DNA of 64,000 nucleotides, taken from Carnegiea gigantea. Taxonomy: Eukaryota; Streptophyta; Magnoliopsida; Caryophyllales; Cactaceae. Numbering within the stretch: the first letter of the stretch is position 1; every line of letters starts with the position of its first letter. The notes beneath the pieces were generated by a model. It was not told the DNA's origin, ran no database searches, and was given only the letters and a program-made list of their open reading frames with translations. Location of the stretch: contig JAKOGI010001548.1 of the NCBI GenBank assembly GCA_029747015.1, positions 55,001 to 119,000 of the forward strand, written 5' to 3'. Of this stretch, positions 1 to 12,525 are shown one piece after another. Made by a program: the position numbers and the translations under genes.

Positions 1-49
1 ATCATAGGTAGAGGAGGAAAAGAAATCGGGGTGAGAAAGGATCGCCGTC

Positions 50-50
<1 letters not shown>

Positions 51-94
<44 letters not shown>

Positions 95-108
95 TATATA
101 TATATATA

Positions 109-146
<38 letters not shown>
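51..146. repeat. (AT)n microsatellite
   Basis: Nearly uninterrupted alternating A and T with a few G interruptions. The short open frame just after it (166-351) has no recognisable motif and I treat it as chance. Confidence 0.9.
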
Positions 147-149
<3 letters not shown>

Positions 150-2440
150 TGTAAGATATAATAATATGATATGTTGTTGTGTGTATATATATATAGATTT
201 CCGGTTGCTCCCAAAATTTATTTGGGAACTTTTTACGTACTCTTGGCGAGACTATATCGGCGTAGTTCTTAATCCAAAAATTAATTTTTCCGGCTTTACA
301 TCATGGAGCGGGAAATTTGGTGGGCTTAGTTGGATATTTGGTTCGGTCTAGTCCATTTTGCCATGCTTATGATTTGAAAAAAATTCAACTTTTTGGGATG
401 CTTAATTTTTTATTTGTTTTGTTTACGTAATGTGTAACTAAGGGTTGCATAGTTGTAATTTAATCTTTTGTGAAAGTCGGAAAAATTAAATATGGATTTT
501 TGGGTACATTTTTTAGACTTGGAAATTTTGACGGGGGGTTGATTTGCCTACTTTCGAACCTTGCCCTTTGTTATCTGGGGAAATGGCATGTAAATGACTG
601 AGAATATCTTTGCTATGGATTTTAACCTAAATTTGGGCCTCGTAACGCTTAGTCGATACATTGATTGGCTCATGTATTTTGAACCCAAAAAAAAATGACA
701 TTGATAAGATTAAATTCTATCGTAATAAAGCTCTTTTTTTTTTTTTCCCCTTGGGTTTGAGCTTAATACACGTACAACCCCCCTGTTTGCTTTGCCCCTA
801 AGACCTTATGCATCCAAAACTCCTTTTCTTTTTTGTCTTTGTTTTTAATGAGGCAATTGGTGCATAATTGTTTATTCTATTCATTTGGATTTTGATCCAG
901 ACTCCTTTTTTTAAGTGAATGGATAAATTATATCTTTTTAAGATAATGAAATCTCCAAAACGGAGTCCTATTCTAAAAGATTGATCTTTTATTGTTAGGT
1001 TTCGACTTGCAATTTATAAATATTGCTCATCCCTTTTTACTATGATAACATCATGATATTTGTACTTGTCTAAGATAAGCAGGTGGAGAGTGAGACAATG
1101 TACCCTTTTTTAAATTTTAAGTTAATAAATATGATGCATAATATCATACAAAGGGTATTATTTTAAAGCAGCCAATTTTATTTTACATACATAAAAATTT
1201 TGGATCCTTCTTTGCGATAGGGTCTCATTAATTTTATGAGTTTTATTTTTGACGAATTCATATCCGTCAAAAATTTACATGCAACAGGGATCAAGGAAGG
1301 CCTCGTGATTGAAGAAGATAGTATCTCAGTTATTTCTAAGTTACGTAACAAGACCAAGCCGAACTTGCCCCTAGGTTTTTTTATTTTCTGAAATTTTGCT
1401 TGAGACTGTTAATTGTTCGTCATTTACTTGGACTTGTGTGCGAATGGGTGAAAATACAGTAACCCATGAGGCTTCTCAGTTTCAACCATATATGTTTGGA
1501 ACCTAGATTCGGGCGGAGGAATTGTCAACGACAATCACGGAGTTGGCTTCGAAGGATCATTGTAGGAGACAAATGGAGACAAATTTTGGCTGGGAACAAT
1601 AGTTAGATACGGCTTTATTGATGGTAGTGCACAACGTTTCCATGCAAGATTCCTTTGAGACAGGGAAAACTGAGAAGGACAAAACGCATACAAAAAGATC
1701 TCAGTCTAACTAGTAAGAGCTACTTTGGATAAATTGTTCAAAGTTATGTGGACTTTTTTTTCGGGGTGCAAAAAATAGCCAAACTATATGAGTGTATAAA
1801 TTATTTAATTTGGTTTGATGAGCTTACTCGTAAGTTGTAATTACAGCATGCTAGAATAATTAATTAAGAATGATTAAGAATCGCATATTTTTTTCCATAG
1901 TTTTCAACTTTTTATATTTCTATTAATTAAGAATGTACCTGGTTTATTAAAATTTTATAATTTAGATGTAGACTATAATTTCTTCAGATTTTCACTCTTT
2001 TTTGCAACTTTTAAGAATTTTAAATAAATCTTGAAAAAATTAAAATAGTCTCAAAACTACAGTATAATTTGTTGTAAGTAGCTTAATCCGATCCCCTCAC
2101 CAAAGAAAATGTAAAACATCAAATAAAAGAATTCGATTCCTCTCGAAAAAAGAGGATCGCATAGGGATTTGCTAATGTCTGTTTATCTTAAATAATAATG
2201 GACTCAATTTCTTAGACAATTACAATATTAATTAGAGTACGTACCATCAAAGAGCCAGATTAATAAAATGAGATAACAACAAAAGAAAGAGGGTAAAGGA
2301 CAAGGAATTATCTTGGCATTACCTTATGGTGTACATATATGCAGATGTTCAATGCAATAGATATAATTATGTATATATGTTTGTTGCACAATAATTTTCT
2401 GACAAAGTACAGGAAGATCTCACTCAGCAATTGTCTTCAT
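147..2440. other. intergenic, no gene seen
   Basis: AT-rich DNA downstream of the GARP factor gene. I see no coding motif, RNA gene or clear TE terminus. It must contain the 3' UTR and poly(A) site of the minus-strand gene that stops at 2441. Confidence 0.6.
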
Positions 2441-4287
2441 TCACAAAGTCAGATCTAGGTTTGTCCCTGCAGCCTGATTTTTCCTACTTCTACTACTACT
2501 TGCATCCTCTGTGCTGGATAATGATGGTGGTGGATACTGCAAAGAGAGTGATAAATCTTCACAACCTACTTCTTTCTCCTTTCTAGTACTTCCTAGTTTT
2601 TTGGTTAATACATCATCAATATCATATTGATCTCTCGGGGATGATAACGAGAGAGAGAGATCCAAATCCAAGGCTTTCCTTTTCGTATGAGACTTCGTTG
2701 GATGATGATTCTCAGTCTTGTAGGAGGGTTTAAGTATGTTCAAAGAATTCAGCCTTTCTCTACCGTCCATTGCTTCTTGAATTTGGTTTGCTGGGTTGAA
2801 ATCTGCTGTGGACGATGTTCTTGGCTTGATAGTAGATTGGTATGACCCGTTGTTAAACGAAGGAGTAGTTCTTTGATCTAGCAAACCTTGAGAGGTTCTC
2901 CAAGTTGAGAATAATTGTCCTTGGAAGGGACTAGCACCTGACTGAGAACTGGAACCGTTTCTAGTCAAATCTAATCCAACTCTATCCATATTTAATGATA
3001 ATGATGAAGTCCCAACATTGCATGGAGTATATGTCTGGCTAGCTTGGGAATGACCTCTCCAAGATGGATCGCCATATCTTGGTACAAAGAAAAAAGAAAA
3101 AGTTAATCAGCTTGTGATAATTCTTAATTACTCAACATTACTGCAGAGAAATGACAATAGTACTATAAAACTAGCTAGCTAGGGCTACCTTATATTGAAA
3201 TGAGATGGCCTTTGATTATTGTATCCTTGTAGCATGGGTAACTGGCTCAAGTTGTAGATATGATCTCTTCCATCGGTGAATAGCCCTTGATTGCTCATAG
3301 CTGCTTGGGAAAATGAAACGAAATTAGATAACATCAAACAGAAAATTAGGAACTTTAATTAAGTACAATTGATTTGATTTTAGATTGAAAACATGAAGAA
3401 TTTCGTTAATACATGATTAGCCATAGCCAAAAGCTTAATTACCTTGATTCGATTCGTCCATCTTTTTGCTCCTATACATCTAACAACAAAAACCATCAAC
3501 TCACCAATTATTAATCAAATCATAAGGCTAATCACATACATCAGAAATGCAAAACTAACTAGGGCTTGAGCAATTATGTTCTAGTTGTATTCGTGAGGAT
3601 TGTTGATTTGACTAACCTGAAGATGACTTTTGACATGAGCAATACTTAAGCCTTTGATATTCATCAATTGAAGAACTAACTTAGGCGTTGCTCCTGCAAG
3701 ATACCATAAAATCTCACATCAGCCCCCCAAAAGAGAGGAAATTACCCAAATTGTTTCAAAGTATAACATATGTTCTTAATTACACTGTAGATGATACATC
3801 ATAATCAACTAGTACCTTTGTGTTTGCAATCAAAACTAAGGTTTACCAAATAAAACCCGATAAATAGGCTGGCTATGATAACCTATAAGATGCAGAAAAT
3901 AAATTGGATAATCAAGTAACACTTACTTTCTTGACCACCTAGCCTCTCGACTGCATGAACAAAGCAGAGATGGAGATCGGGGGTCCATCGGAGGCGAGGC
4001 ATCTTGGAGCGATTGTAGGGCCGCACTGATCCCGAGGAGGTCTTCTTATCGGTCTCCTCCACCGTGCTATTGCTTGAGCTTGCCCCGTTGTTGTTGTTGT
4101 CATCATTGTTGATCTTAAGGGGCTTATTATCACTATTATCATCCACCTCTTCTTCTTCTTCCTCTCCTTCATCATCACCTTCTCTTCTTCCACTTTCTTC
4201 TTCTTCTTGTTCTTGATCGATTATTTTCTCATTGGAAAGGCTGGTTTTGGACCCTTCCGTGCTAGTAATTCCTCCACCTTCAACCAT
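2441..4287 (-). CDS. G2-like (GARP) MYB-related transcription factor with EAR-type motifs
   Basis: Five exons on the minus strand: 3927-4287, 3617-3693, 3443-3479, 3189-3300 and 2441-3077. All junctions are GT-AG and phases agree, giving 1224 nt and 407 aa. The open frame runs upstream to 4299, but that codon is GTG; the first ATG is at 4287. Residues about 20-85 are acidic and Asn/Ser rich. The signature VRPYNRSK leads into a single MYB-like GARP domain (about 88-150): PRLRWTPDLHLCFVHAVERL, GGQERATPKLVLQLMNIKGL, then SIAHVKSHLQMYRSKK, where SHLQMY is the conserved end of helix 3. The C-terminal third has LDLDLSLSL, DLSLSL and a final LDLTL, resembling EAR repression motifs. The combination fits the family of Arabidopsis At1g14600 and At2g40260, a nuclear DNA-binding protein and likely repressor. 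The domain differs from KANADI (VRPY lead-in, GGQE instead of GGHE). Target genes cannot be inferred. Confidence 0.9.
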
Positions 4288-4383
4288 CTTTTTTCTCACC
4301 TTTTCTCTTTCTATCTAGATCTTTTTGGCTTGACCTGGTGTGTTTGTCTTCCCAATGCTATGCATGGTTGAAGACAAATGATC

Positions 4384-4391
4384 ATATATAG
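4384..4391 (-). promoter_or_regulatory. possible TATA box of the GARP factor gene
   Basis: The minus strand reads CTATATAT about 100 bp upstream of the ATG at 4287, which would leave a leader of roughly 65-70 nt. A second similar TATA-like stretch lies near 4591-4602. Placement is by position only. Confidence 0.3.
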
Positions 4392-4642
4392 AATTAGGGC
4401 ATTTCTAGGGTATTGTTATTAGGTGTGGAGCATGATTTAAAAAAAGAGGACTATATTATCTCTTATGTATTCAGACAAGGAGTCGATGGGGAAGGAGGAA
4501 TTATTTTGAGATAAAAAGTAGGTGGAGGACTTTGCAATTGCAGAAGCAGGAAGTATAGACTAGAATTTGATGAAATTCTATCTCTACTCCCTATATATGC
4601 TTAGCTAATTAGCTTATAGTTTTACAATATCACCAATCCCAG

Positions 4643-4643
<1 letters not shown>

Positions 4644-4690
<47 letters not shown>
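4644..4690. repeat. (CT)n microsatellite upstream of the GARP factor gene
   Basis: Uninterrupted CT run of about 47 bp, some 360 bp upstream of the start codon. On the transcribed (minus) strand it reads (GA)n. GA/CT tracts are common in plant promoters and leaders, so a regulatory role is possible but unproven. Confidence 0.9.
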
Positions 4691-4694
<4 letters not shown>

Positions 4695-5958
4695 GTTTGC
4701 TTTTTGTGAGCTGTATGCCTGGATTGCATGAAGCTTTATTAGGGCAAACTAAAGAGAGAAACATATATGGACTATAATGCCTGCCTTGGATATATTGATC
4801 TCATTAATTGTGGTTGCTGTTTGTTGAAGGTCAGATGAAAAAGGGAAACGAAAATTAGATAGGCAACATAGAGAATCACAAAAGCAAAAGCATGACGTCT
4901 ACAAGTAAACGAGACCAAATATTGTTGGAGTTTTCCCTAAGGCAAAAAGGATGGGTATTCATATGTAAGACTCTAAGAGTTGCATTTATAACATGATTAT
5001 TTTTCAATTAGATTCTAAATTTAAAAATGTTGACTATGAATAACCGGTTTATCACATTAAAAAAAATAGTTCAAGTTATTAAATTCTTTATTATTTATCT
5101 TTTAATTGAAAATAAAAAATGCAACTTATGTTGGACTTAAGTGCCCAAAAAAAAAAAAAAAAAAGAGGAACACATATTAGATCATTGTGATATTTGATTT
5201 AAGTACATCCCAATACAAACATAGTATTTGACCAACTATAGTAGTTGGTTTAATTTCTCAACAAATCGAAGGAACAAGGAGATATCATCTATACACTTCT
5301 GAAATGACAAAGGAATGATTACCAATAAACTCTGTCAATTTTGTAATGTAAATTTCTTCCATAAGTTAGTTGGGATCCCCTATTATTATAAAGATAAAAG
5401 GTATTTTTGAATGTAAAATTAAAACCTCAAAAACTTTGGATAATTTATTCAAGCTAGATATATAACTTAAGGGAATCGGATACAAAACCTCAAATATAAC
5501 ATTACGTGTTTATGTTCTCTTTTTTTTCTAAGGATGATTGATAATATAATATAGCAAATATCATAATCCAATTCAGAACATATCCGTTCTGCGATAATAT
5601 GAAACAATCATATAATATCTTTAACATATATAACTCTACTGATCAAGTGCTGGATTTTTCTCTTCCACACAGTAGAATCAAATATTTTAGACTTTCTTGA
5701 TTTATGTGAGCTAATACCTACAAAAACCCAGCCAACATCACTCTTCAGATAGTACAAAAGTAAATTTTCGAATACTCTGATAAATCCCACTGATCAGGTT
5801 GGTCTCTTTTGCTTCGTACGTGTACTACTCTAACAGTTGAAATTTCTATTTTGTATATATCATGTGAACTTGCACTTTCTCAGTGCTTATGGGACTCGCT
5901 AAGTATTCGTGAAAAGTTGTATTAGAAATGGTGTTCTCATTGGGAGGAGTGTAACAAG
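4691..5958. other. intergenic, nothing recognised
   Basis: AT-rich sequence without a supported gene. A 60-codon open frame at 5608-5790 (minus) has no recognisable motif. Confidence 0.5.
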
Positions 5959-6225
5959 TAGAGTTGGCAAAAAGTTATCCAATCTGAATATCCGAATTTA
6001 TCCGATCTAGAAAAAATCAGGTACGGTTATGAATATTTCGTCTAAATTTTGAATCCGAACACAATATTTTTTATATTTCTCTTATCTATACCCGATTTTA
6101 GCCTGAATTTTTACCTTACCCGAATTGTTCAACCCCAAAAAACCAGGTATTAGACATTAATTTCTTCTCCGAATTTTGACATTGTCTGATTTATCCTATC
6201 TGAACCCAAAATTTTGCCAGCTCTA
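5959..6225. mobile_element. hAT-type MITE with 8-bp TSD
   Basis: The 267-bp element starts TAGAGTTGGCAAAA and ends TTTTGCCAGCTCTA, which are inverted copies with one mismatch and match the hAT terminal consensus. It is flanked by GTAACAAG (5951-5958) and GTAAGAAG (6226-6233), 7 of 8 identical, the hAT TSD length. The interior is made of degenerate ATCCGAAT-like words, typical of small non-autonomous hAT elements. No ORF. Confidence 0.85.
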
Positions 6226-6623
6226 GTAAGAAGTTGTTTTAGAAGTATGAAATACAATAGTCTCCCTATAGACATCTATAATTATATATAGAAATTTTAA
6301 GCGTAAAAATTGTGATCATTTTATCAAAGAAAAAAATTTGAGGCAATAATTGACTATGAATGTGTTTGTTTAATGTGATAACGGATGTATTAATATATGT
6401 TAGCTAAGTCCTCATAATTGAGTATAGTGAATGTACCTCCGATAAGAAAGCTTTAACTTTTTCATGAGCTAGCAATAGCTTTAGTCTACTAGGGTTAATA
6501 GAGGATGAAACACCAAAGCGCTTGCATAAAAATTTTGTGGAAAATTCTTAATTTTTTTTCCTTCAAGAAACTCATAAAAACTTTTGGTACATCAAATTTT
6601 ATAAAACTAAAAGTGGGAACTAA

Positions 6624-7017
<394 letters not shown>

Positions 7018-8039
7018 TTATGCAAATTATATAGATCAACAACTACTTATATGAACTTTATGAAACTATTATTTAGTTTCTGTTCTATAGAGTCCTAAAA
7101 GTGAACACATAGGTCTTTGAGCTTGTTCTGAAAAATTTAAATTGTCCGCAATTACTGTCATTTTTAGACGTCCTAAAAGTGAACACATAGGTCTTCGTTA
7201 GATAAGGATGGCCAAACCATGCACTTTTTAACTTAATACAAAATTTAAAATATACAAATAAATTCACAAAATTCTATGGGGGGCACAGACATTTCCAAGG
7301 ATCAAGAAAATCGCATGCACATATGCAATCTCGTGAAAGGTATAAGTAGGTTTAGCTAGCGAAGATGGGACGATGACGACGCAATTAAACTGTATGCTTG
7401 GATGAAAACATTGCCACTATTTCTATTTTCTACCAGAAAATTCAACCAAAATTCAATGTGCATGTGATTAAGAGATTTGGTTGAATATCGCTGTATATTA
7501 AAACACAAGCCACATAGGTATATAATTAATTACTTCAACATTTCTACTTTTTGTCTTTAACTTGACAATTATGGATTATACTTTCTCTATATCTTCCTTC
7601 AAAATAAATCAAACATATTGTTTAAAGACCAACTCAATTAAAAATTTAAGATGATGGAAGAAGGTTTAGGAATAGGTTTATACTCTAACACGCCACTCAC
7701 ATGAATGTTCTTTGGGCTTGAAGTGTGACTGCTGTAAAAGCTCCCTTTACCTTGAGCAATAGATCAATATTGACGCTGCTGAGATTTGAACTCAGTCCTC
7801 TTAATCAAAAAGACTCTGATACTATGTTCAAAGACTGATTCAATCAAAAGTTTAAGCTGATGATTGAAAACTCAGAAATAAGTTTATACTCTAATACATA
7901 TAAAGATAGAGTCAAAGAAAATAGAACTCAAAGTCTTCTGAAAATTAAAGAAGTAAAATGATTTTTAAAGAAAACCTTCTTGAATGTTGTATAGGTAATC
8001 TAACATCAACAAAAAAAAAAAAAAAAATGTATGATTTTT
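7018..8039. repeat. intergenic with several short duplications
   Basis: No gene seen. A 26-bp word starting GTCCTAAAAGTGAACACATA occurs at 7091-7116 and again at 7171-7196. A segment near 7390-7615 (containing GTGCATGTGATTAAGAGATT) recurs in degenerate direct orientation at about 8690-8905. Two segments of about 70 bp near 7625 and 7830 are also related. The area looks like old TE debris. Confidence 0.6.
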
Positions 8040-8630
8040 TATGTTTAAATTTAAAATGATGCAAAATCTCCATTTTGGAATGCAAAAAGGTACTTCACAT
8101 TCAATAATAAGTGGGTATATAGAAGCATATATATAGAAGTATTAATAACTTTATTTGCACAATGCCACTACTATACAGCTGAAGATCATTAGGCGGTATA
8201 TAGTGTTGGCTTGTGAATCAATACGTTACATTTTGTTCAGGTTAGGGCAATTATAATCCAATAGAGAGCTGAATAAGTTATATATTGTTTGGTTTGACCT
8301 ATGAAAATTATAAACCGAATCAAATTAGGGTAGCTAAATTTAGTCTCAGTCATCTTTTTCTTTATTTTGAATTCTAGAATGTTCAATAAAAGGGAAAATG
8401 AATATCAACAGTTCAGACGAGTTGGACTCATTAGGATATCTACAATATTTACCTTCATTAAAAATTGTGTATATCAATTGTAAAAGAGAACAATAAAACT
8501 CAATTATAGTATACTACTCCTTATAATTCATTCGGGAAAAAAAATATATATATATATAATTCTAATGTGTTTGATATTCCAAGTGGCAATTTCAACTTTT
8601 TAAATTTGTTTTGATCAAAATAAAGTAGTT
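8040..8630 (+). repeat. left arm of a large imperfect inverted repeat
   Basis: Read forward, this segment aligns through its length with the reverse complement of 10215-10810. Shared words include AATAAGTTATATATTGTTTG, GACCTATGAAAATTATAAAC (one mismatch in the other arm) and CACATTCAATA. I judge the arms to be roughly 80 percent identical with small indels. Boundaries are approximate. Confidence 0.75.
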
Positions 8631-9834
8631 TAATTCAGCTGAGAACTAGGAGCTGTTTGTTGGATGATCAAGTTCATAACTTTTTTTGCTTTTGTAAGTG
8701 TTTAATTCGTACTATGTCTATTTTCTGTAGAAAATTCAACCAAATACAATGTGCATGTGATTAAGAGATTTCATTGATATTGCTGTATATTAAACACAGC
8801 CCACTTAGATAAATAATATTTTAATTTTTCTACTATTTGTCTTTCATTTAACAATCATGCATTATTAGTCTTTCCCCATCTCCTCCTTTGAAATATATCA
8901 AAGATATAAAGATCAGTCAAAACGAGTAAAATTCACAACCTCTAGCCAATTAAGGGCTTATTGATTTTCATTCAATGTTGAACTTTAGCTATTTACGTTA
9001 AGCTGCTCATATCTCCTTTCAAAAATACTCTCGACTTACTCCAACTTGCTTTAATTTGCTAATTGTCCCTCTAAAATACTGAAAATAAATAGGCTCTAAA
9101 GAAGTAAAATCTGAAGCCCACTGCCAATTAGCACTCAAGAAATTCTCTAAATAAAACTTGTTGAGCATAGAATCCGTGATCAAATGACTACAAAAAAAAC
9201 CTAATATCAACAAAAACTTGCTTGTGCGTGCATTAATAACACCCTTGTTTTAAGAGAACAAGGAGACGTGAGGATAGATATAAACTAGTTTTAGATATAA
9301 ATATCTTGTACAACGTTTATGGCATTATCAGTTGAACTAACAATCTCATACTATTGATACAGTTGTGTAGTAAAATATAAAAGAAGGTTAAAAAGGTTTT
9401 AAAAAATAATCAGAACTGTACAATATGTTAGTGATTTTTTTTAATTTTATTTTTGGGGGATCAAAAGAATCTCAGTGATAATTGAAAAGCTCGTCTTGGT
9501 TGTTATCTCTTAAATTAATAAATAAAATTGTCAAGTTGTCAGTGGCATGTTTGTTGGAATTACTTGCAATCAGCAGCGGGCATCTTGTATGTTCCACTAC
9601 AAAGTGTCAGACTACTAGTCAACCTCTCCAACAGTTCCCTCAAATTTCATTTTAAAACATTTTTAGTTTTCCTTTTTTGGGGGGTGAGGCCGAGGGGGAG
9701 GGCAAAGTAACTATGTGATTTTTTTTCCCCTTTTTTTGATCATTAGTTGGGTATAATTAAAAAAACGAAAGTATTATTGGCACAATATAAACAACTATTA
9801 AACAAAAAATAGTTACGATCTTGATGCCAACTTA
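8631..9834. other. spacer of the inverted repeat, no gene seen
   Basis: Contains the degenerate direct copy (8690-8905) of the segment at 7390-7615, and short open frames (9019-9213 minus, 9528-9710 plus) with no recognisable motifs. Confidence 0.5.
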
Positions 9835-10213
9835 GAATATATTCTTTTCGTTGGTAATTAAATTCCTATTTATTAATCTTTACCAACTTCTAACAATTTC
9901 TACAAACTCTGACAAAAAAAAATTATAATCCTTTCTAACTTCGACCAACTTCGATCAACTTATATCAACTTCTAACAACTCCTATCATTTTTCTAAAAAA
10001 TTTCTTACAAAGAAATCCCTACTCATTTATATTTCTTACCAACATCTGTGATTTTCTGCATACCAACTTCTTCTAATCTTTTCCAACCTTAACTAATTTT
10101 AACTAAAAATTATTCCTACACAAAAAACAAAAAAAAACCCTAACAACTTTTACCGATCTTTACCAATCTTACCTATTTACCAATCTCTATTTACTGACGA
10201 AAAGAACAGGCCC
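9835..10213. mobile_element. PIF/Harbinger-type MITE, TIR GGGCCTGTTCTTTTCG
   Basis: The right end reads CGAAAAGAACAGGCCC; the left end GAATATATTCTTTTCG is its decayed inverted copy. Flanks TTA (9832-9834) and TCA (10214-10216) fit a 3-bp TSD with one change. The interior is a degenerate run of ACCAACTT/CTAACAACTT words with no coding capacity. Related ends occur at 16644, 44154-44477 and 57631. Confidence 0.65.
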
Positions 10214-10214
10214 T

Positions 10215-10810
10215 CAAAGCACCATATTTTGATTAAAGAAATAATTTGAAAAGTTAAAACTGGCTTTTGTAATCTCAAGTACATAAAATTATAGTCTTCT
10301 TTTTCAAATGAATTCAAGGAGTAGTATAATATGATTAAGTTTTATTGTCTCTTTCATTATTGACATACGTAGGTTTTAGTGGAGGTAAAATATTATAGTC
10401 TATAGATATCTCAACAAGTCCAATGCACATGAATTGAAGGTATTAATTCTCCAGTTTCTTGAGCATTTTTTTAAATTCACAATAAAGGAAAAGATGACTG
10501 CGAGTAAATTTAACTGGCTACCCCTAATTTAATTTTGTTTATAATTTTCATTGGTCAAACCAAACAATATATAACTTATTCACCTCTCTATTGGACTATA
10601 ATTGCTTTAACTATAACAAAATGTGACATTTTAATTTTGTTCACAAGCCAAACACTATGGACCACCAAGTGATCATGCCCTCTTAAGCTCCAGTGTCCAG
10701 TGTGAAAATAAAGTTATTCATACTGTGTCGATACTTGTATATATCAACTTACTATTGAATGTGACGTACCATCTACTATATTTATCATTTTAAACTTAAA
10801 TTTGCACCTC
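10215..10810 (-). repeat. right arm of the large inverted repeat
   Basis: Inverted counterpart of 8040-8630. It begins just after the PIF-type MITE. Matching words in reverse complement include CAAACAATATATAACTTATT and ATTGAATGTGACGTACC. Confidence 0.75.
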
Positions 10811-11957
10811 AAAAAAAATTTTTACCTAAATATATAAAAAAAATAATATTTTACTTTTAACAAACGTTACATGTTGGGAAAATGAAAATTGACTTTTGAC
10901 CTAAGGACACGGGTAGTCCAACTAAATTGGGAAAATTAAAGAAAAGCATAGGCTTTTTTTTTTTTTTTGGGTTTTTTGGCATGGCATATGAAAAACCAAA
11001 TATTCTGCACTCGTGTACACAACCCTCATATTAATTAGTAGTAGGCTTTTGTGTGTTTTCTTTAATTTTGTTGCCATCCGTAGTTGTTGACCCACAAATT
11101 CGGCAAAAAAACCTTTTTGGTTGCCAAAAATGTAAGGACATGAATAGGGTTTGCTTTCTCTCTTTTGCCCCTTTTTTTCTAATTTCAGTCACGGATGTCT
11201 TGAGAGCAAGGCTGAGATGTTCTTTCATGTGATTTTGCTTAGTATATGAAATTAGTTTTATACTTGTAATTAATTATAATAAATATCGATATTCATTTAC
11301 GTTAATTATCCGTTGTTTGAATGTTCATATTTTATGCTAATTTTATACTTTTTAAGCTAATTTTATGCCCTTTCAACAATGGTGGACTGTAATATAACTA
11401 TAATAAATATCGATATTCATAGTTGATATCCATCACCCTTATAACCAGCTATTTAAAGATTGCCAGCCGTTAGAGTTAACACAAAAGTTGATTGAATGTT
11501 CATATTAATTTTTTTCCTAAAACTTTCGATAATTTTTTTTTCCTTTATTAATGAAGTATGTTGATGTCTATTAATTTGAATACAAAACTTTTTTACCTTA
11601 ATTATTAGTTTAAATTCATCATCGATTTAAATTTTCGGTATGATTTCTTGACTCTAAAATTAAGACTTTTTATTGTTTAGAAAGAGTCATCCATACAATG
11701 TAGTTAAAGAGTGCAAAATGTGGCAGAGCTCCTTACACGTTAATATAGTTTCTCATGCATTGCGACGCATGCAACGATGTGTTTTGGCACATTTGCCAAC
11801 TCAAAAATGAATGGCGCGCACGCATAGAAGTGTGAAGGAATTTATAGTTTTGGTTAGAAGTCTGCGCTGCCTGCATAAAATTTCCTGTGTACGTAATTAT
11901 TTATTTTAAAAAATAAGTTTAAATGAGCCACAAATAGTAATAAAATACAATTATTAC

Positions 11958-11997
<40 letters not shown>

Positions 11998-12080
11998 TGG
12001 GGGTGAGGAATCGATTTTGGGATTTCAGAACTTCAGGTTAATATTCACAATCTTTTGAAATCCTTTATATATATCATACG
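10811..12080. other. intergenic, no gene seen
   Basis: AT-rich. A 24-bp word (start ACTATAATAAATATCGATAT) occurs near 11275 and 11397. A 65-codon open frame at 11031-11228 (minus) has no recognisable domain. Confidence 0.5.
11951..11997. repeat. (TAT)n microsatellite
   Basis: Fifteen or so TAT units in a row. Confidence 0.9.
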
Positions 12081-12525
12081 TAGAAGTGTGAATGAGTTGA
12101 GCCGAGTCAGAGCTATCATTTAAAAGCTTGGCTAGAATCTCGCCAAGTCTGTAAAGTTTAGGCTTGGGCTTGAGCTTCGATGCATAGTGCTTGGCTCAAA
12201 GTGTGGCTCAGTTTTTTTGTTTGTTTGTTTATTTTTGGTTTAAAAGTTTTCAAATTTAAGGCGATAATTCAAGCTAAATTCTAAAATTTTTATATTGGAC
12301 TCAAGAAATAAGGAATTGAATAAGATTTTGTTAATTCTAAAGGTGACTTTATCCTATCCACATAAGTGCATGAACAAAAAGAACCAATTAAACTAAACCA
12401 AGCCAAATGTAGTTGAGCCTAGCTGAGTCTTGCTGAGCTCGGGCTAGGATTAAGCCCGAACCAAACTTTGACCGAGTTGATCCCGAAGATCCCGCAAACC
12501 GGCTTGGCTTCATTGCAGTCATATT
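12081..12525. mobile_element. hAT-like non-autonomous element remnant
   Basis: Both subterminal regions carry words such as GAGCCGAG, GCTTGGCT, GAGCTCGGGCT and AAGCCCGAACC in inverted arrangement, and the right end CGGCTTGGCTTCATTGCAGT resembles a known hAT terminal type. I could not settle the 8-bp TSD, so borders are approximate. Confidence 0.4.

Noticed and set aside
4285..4299. Start of the GARP factor at 4299
   Set aside because: That codon is GTG; the first in-frame ATG is at 4287.
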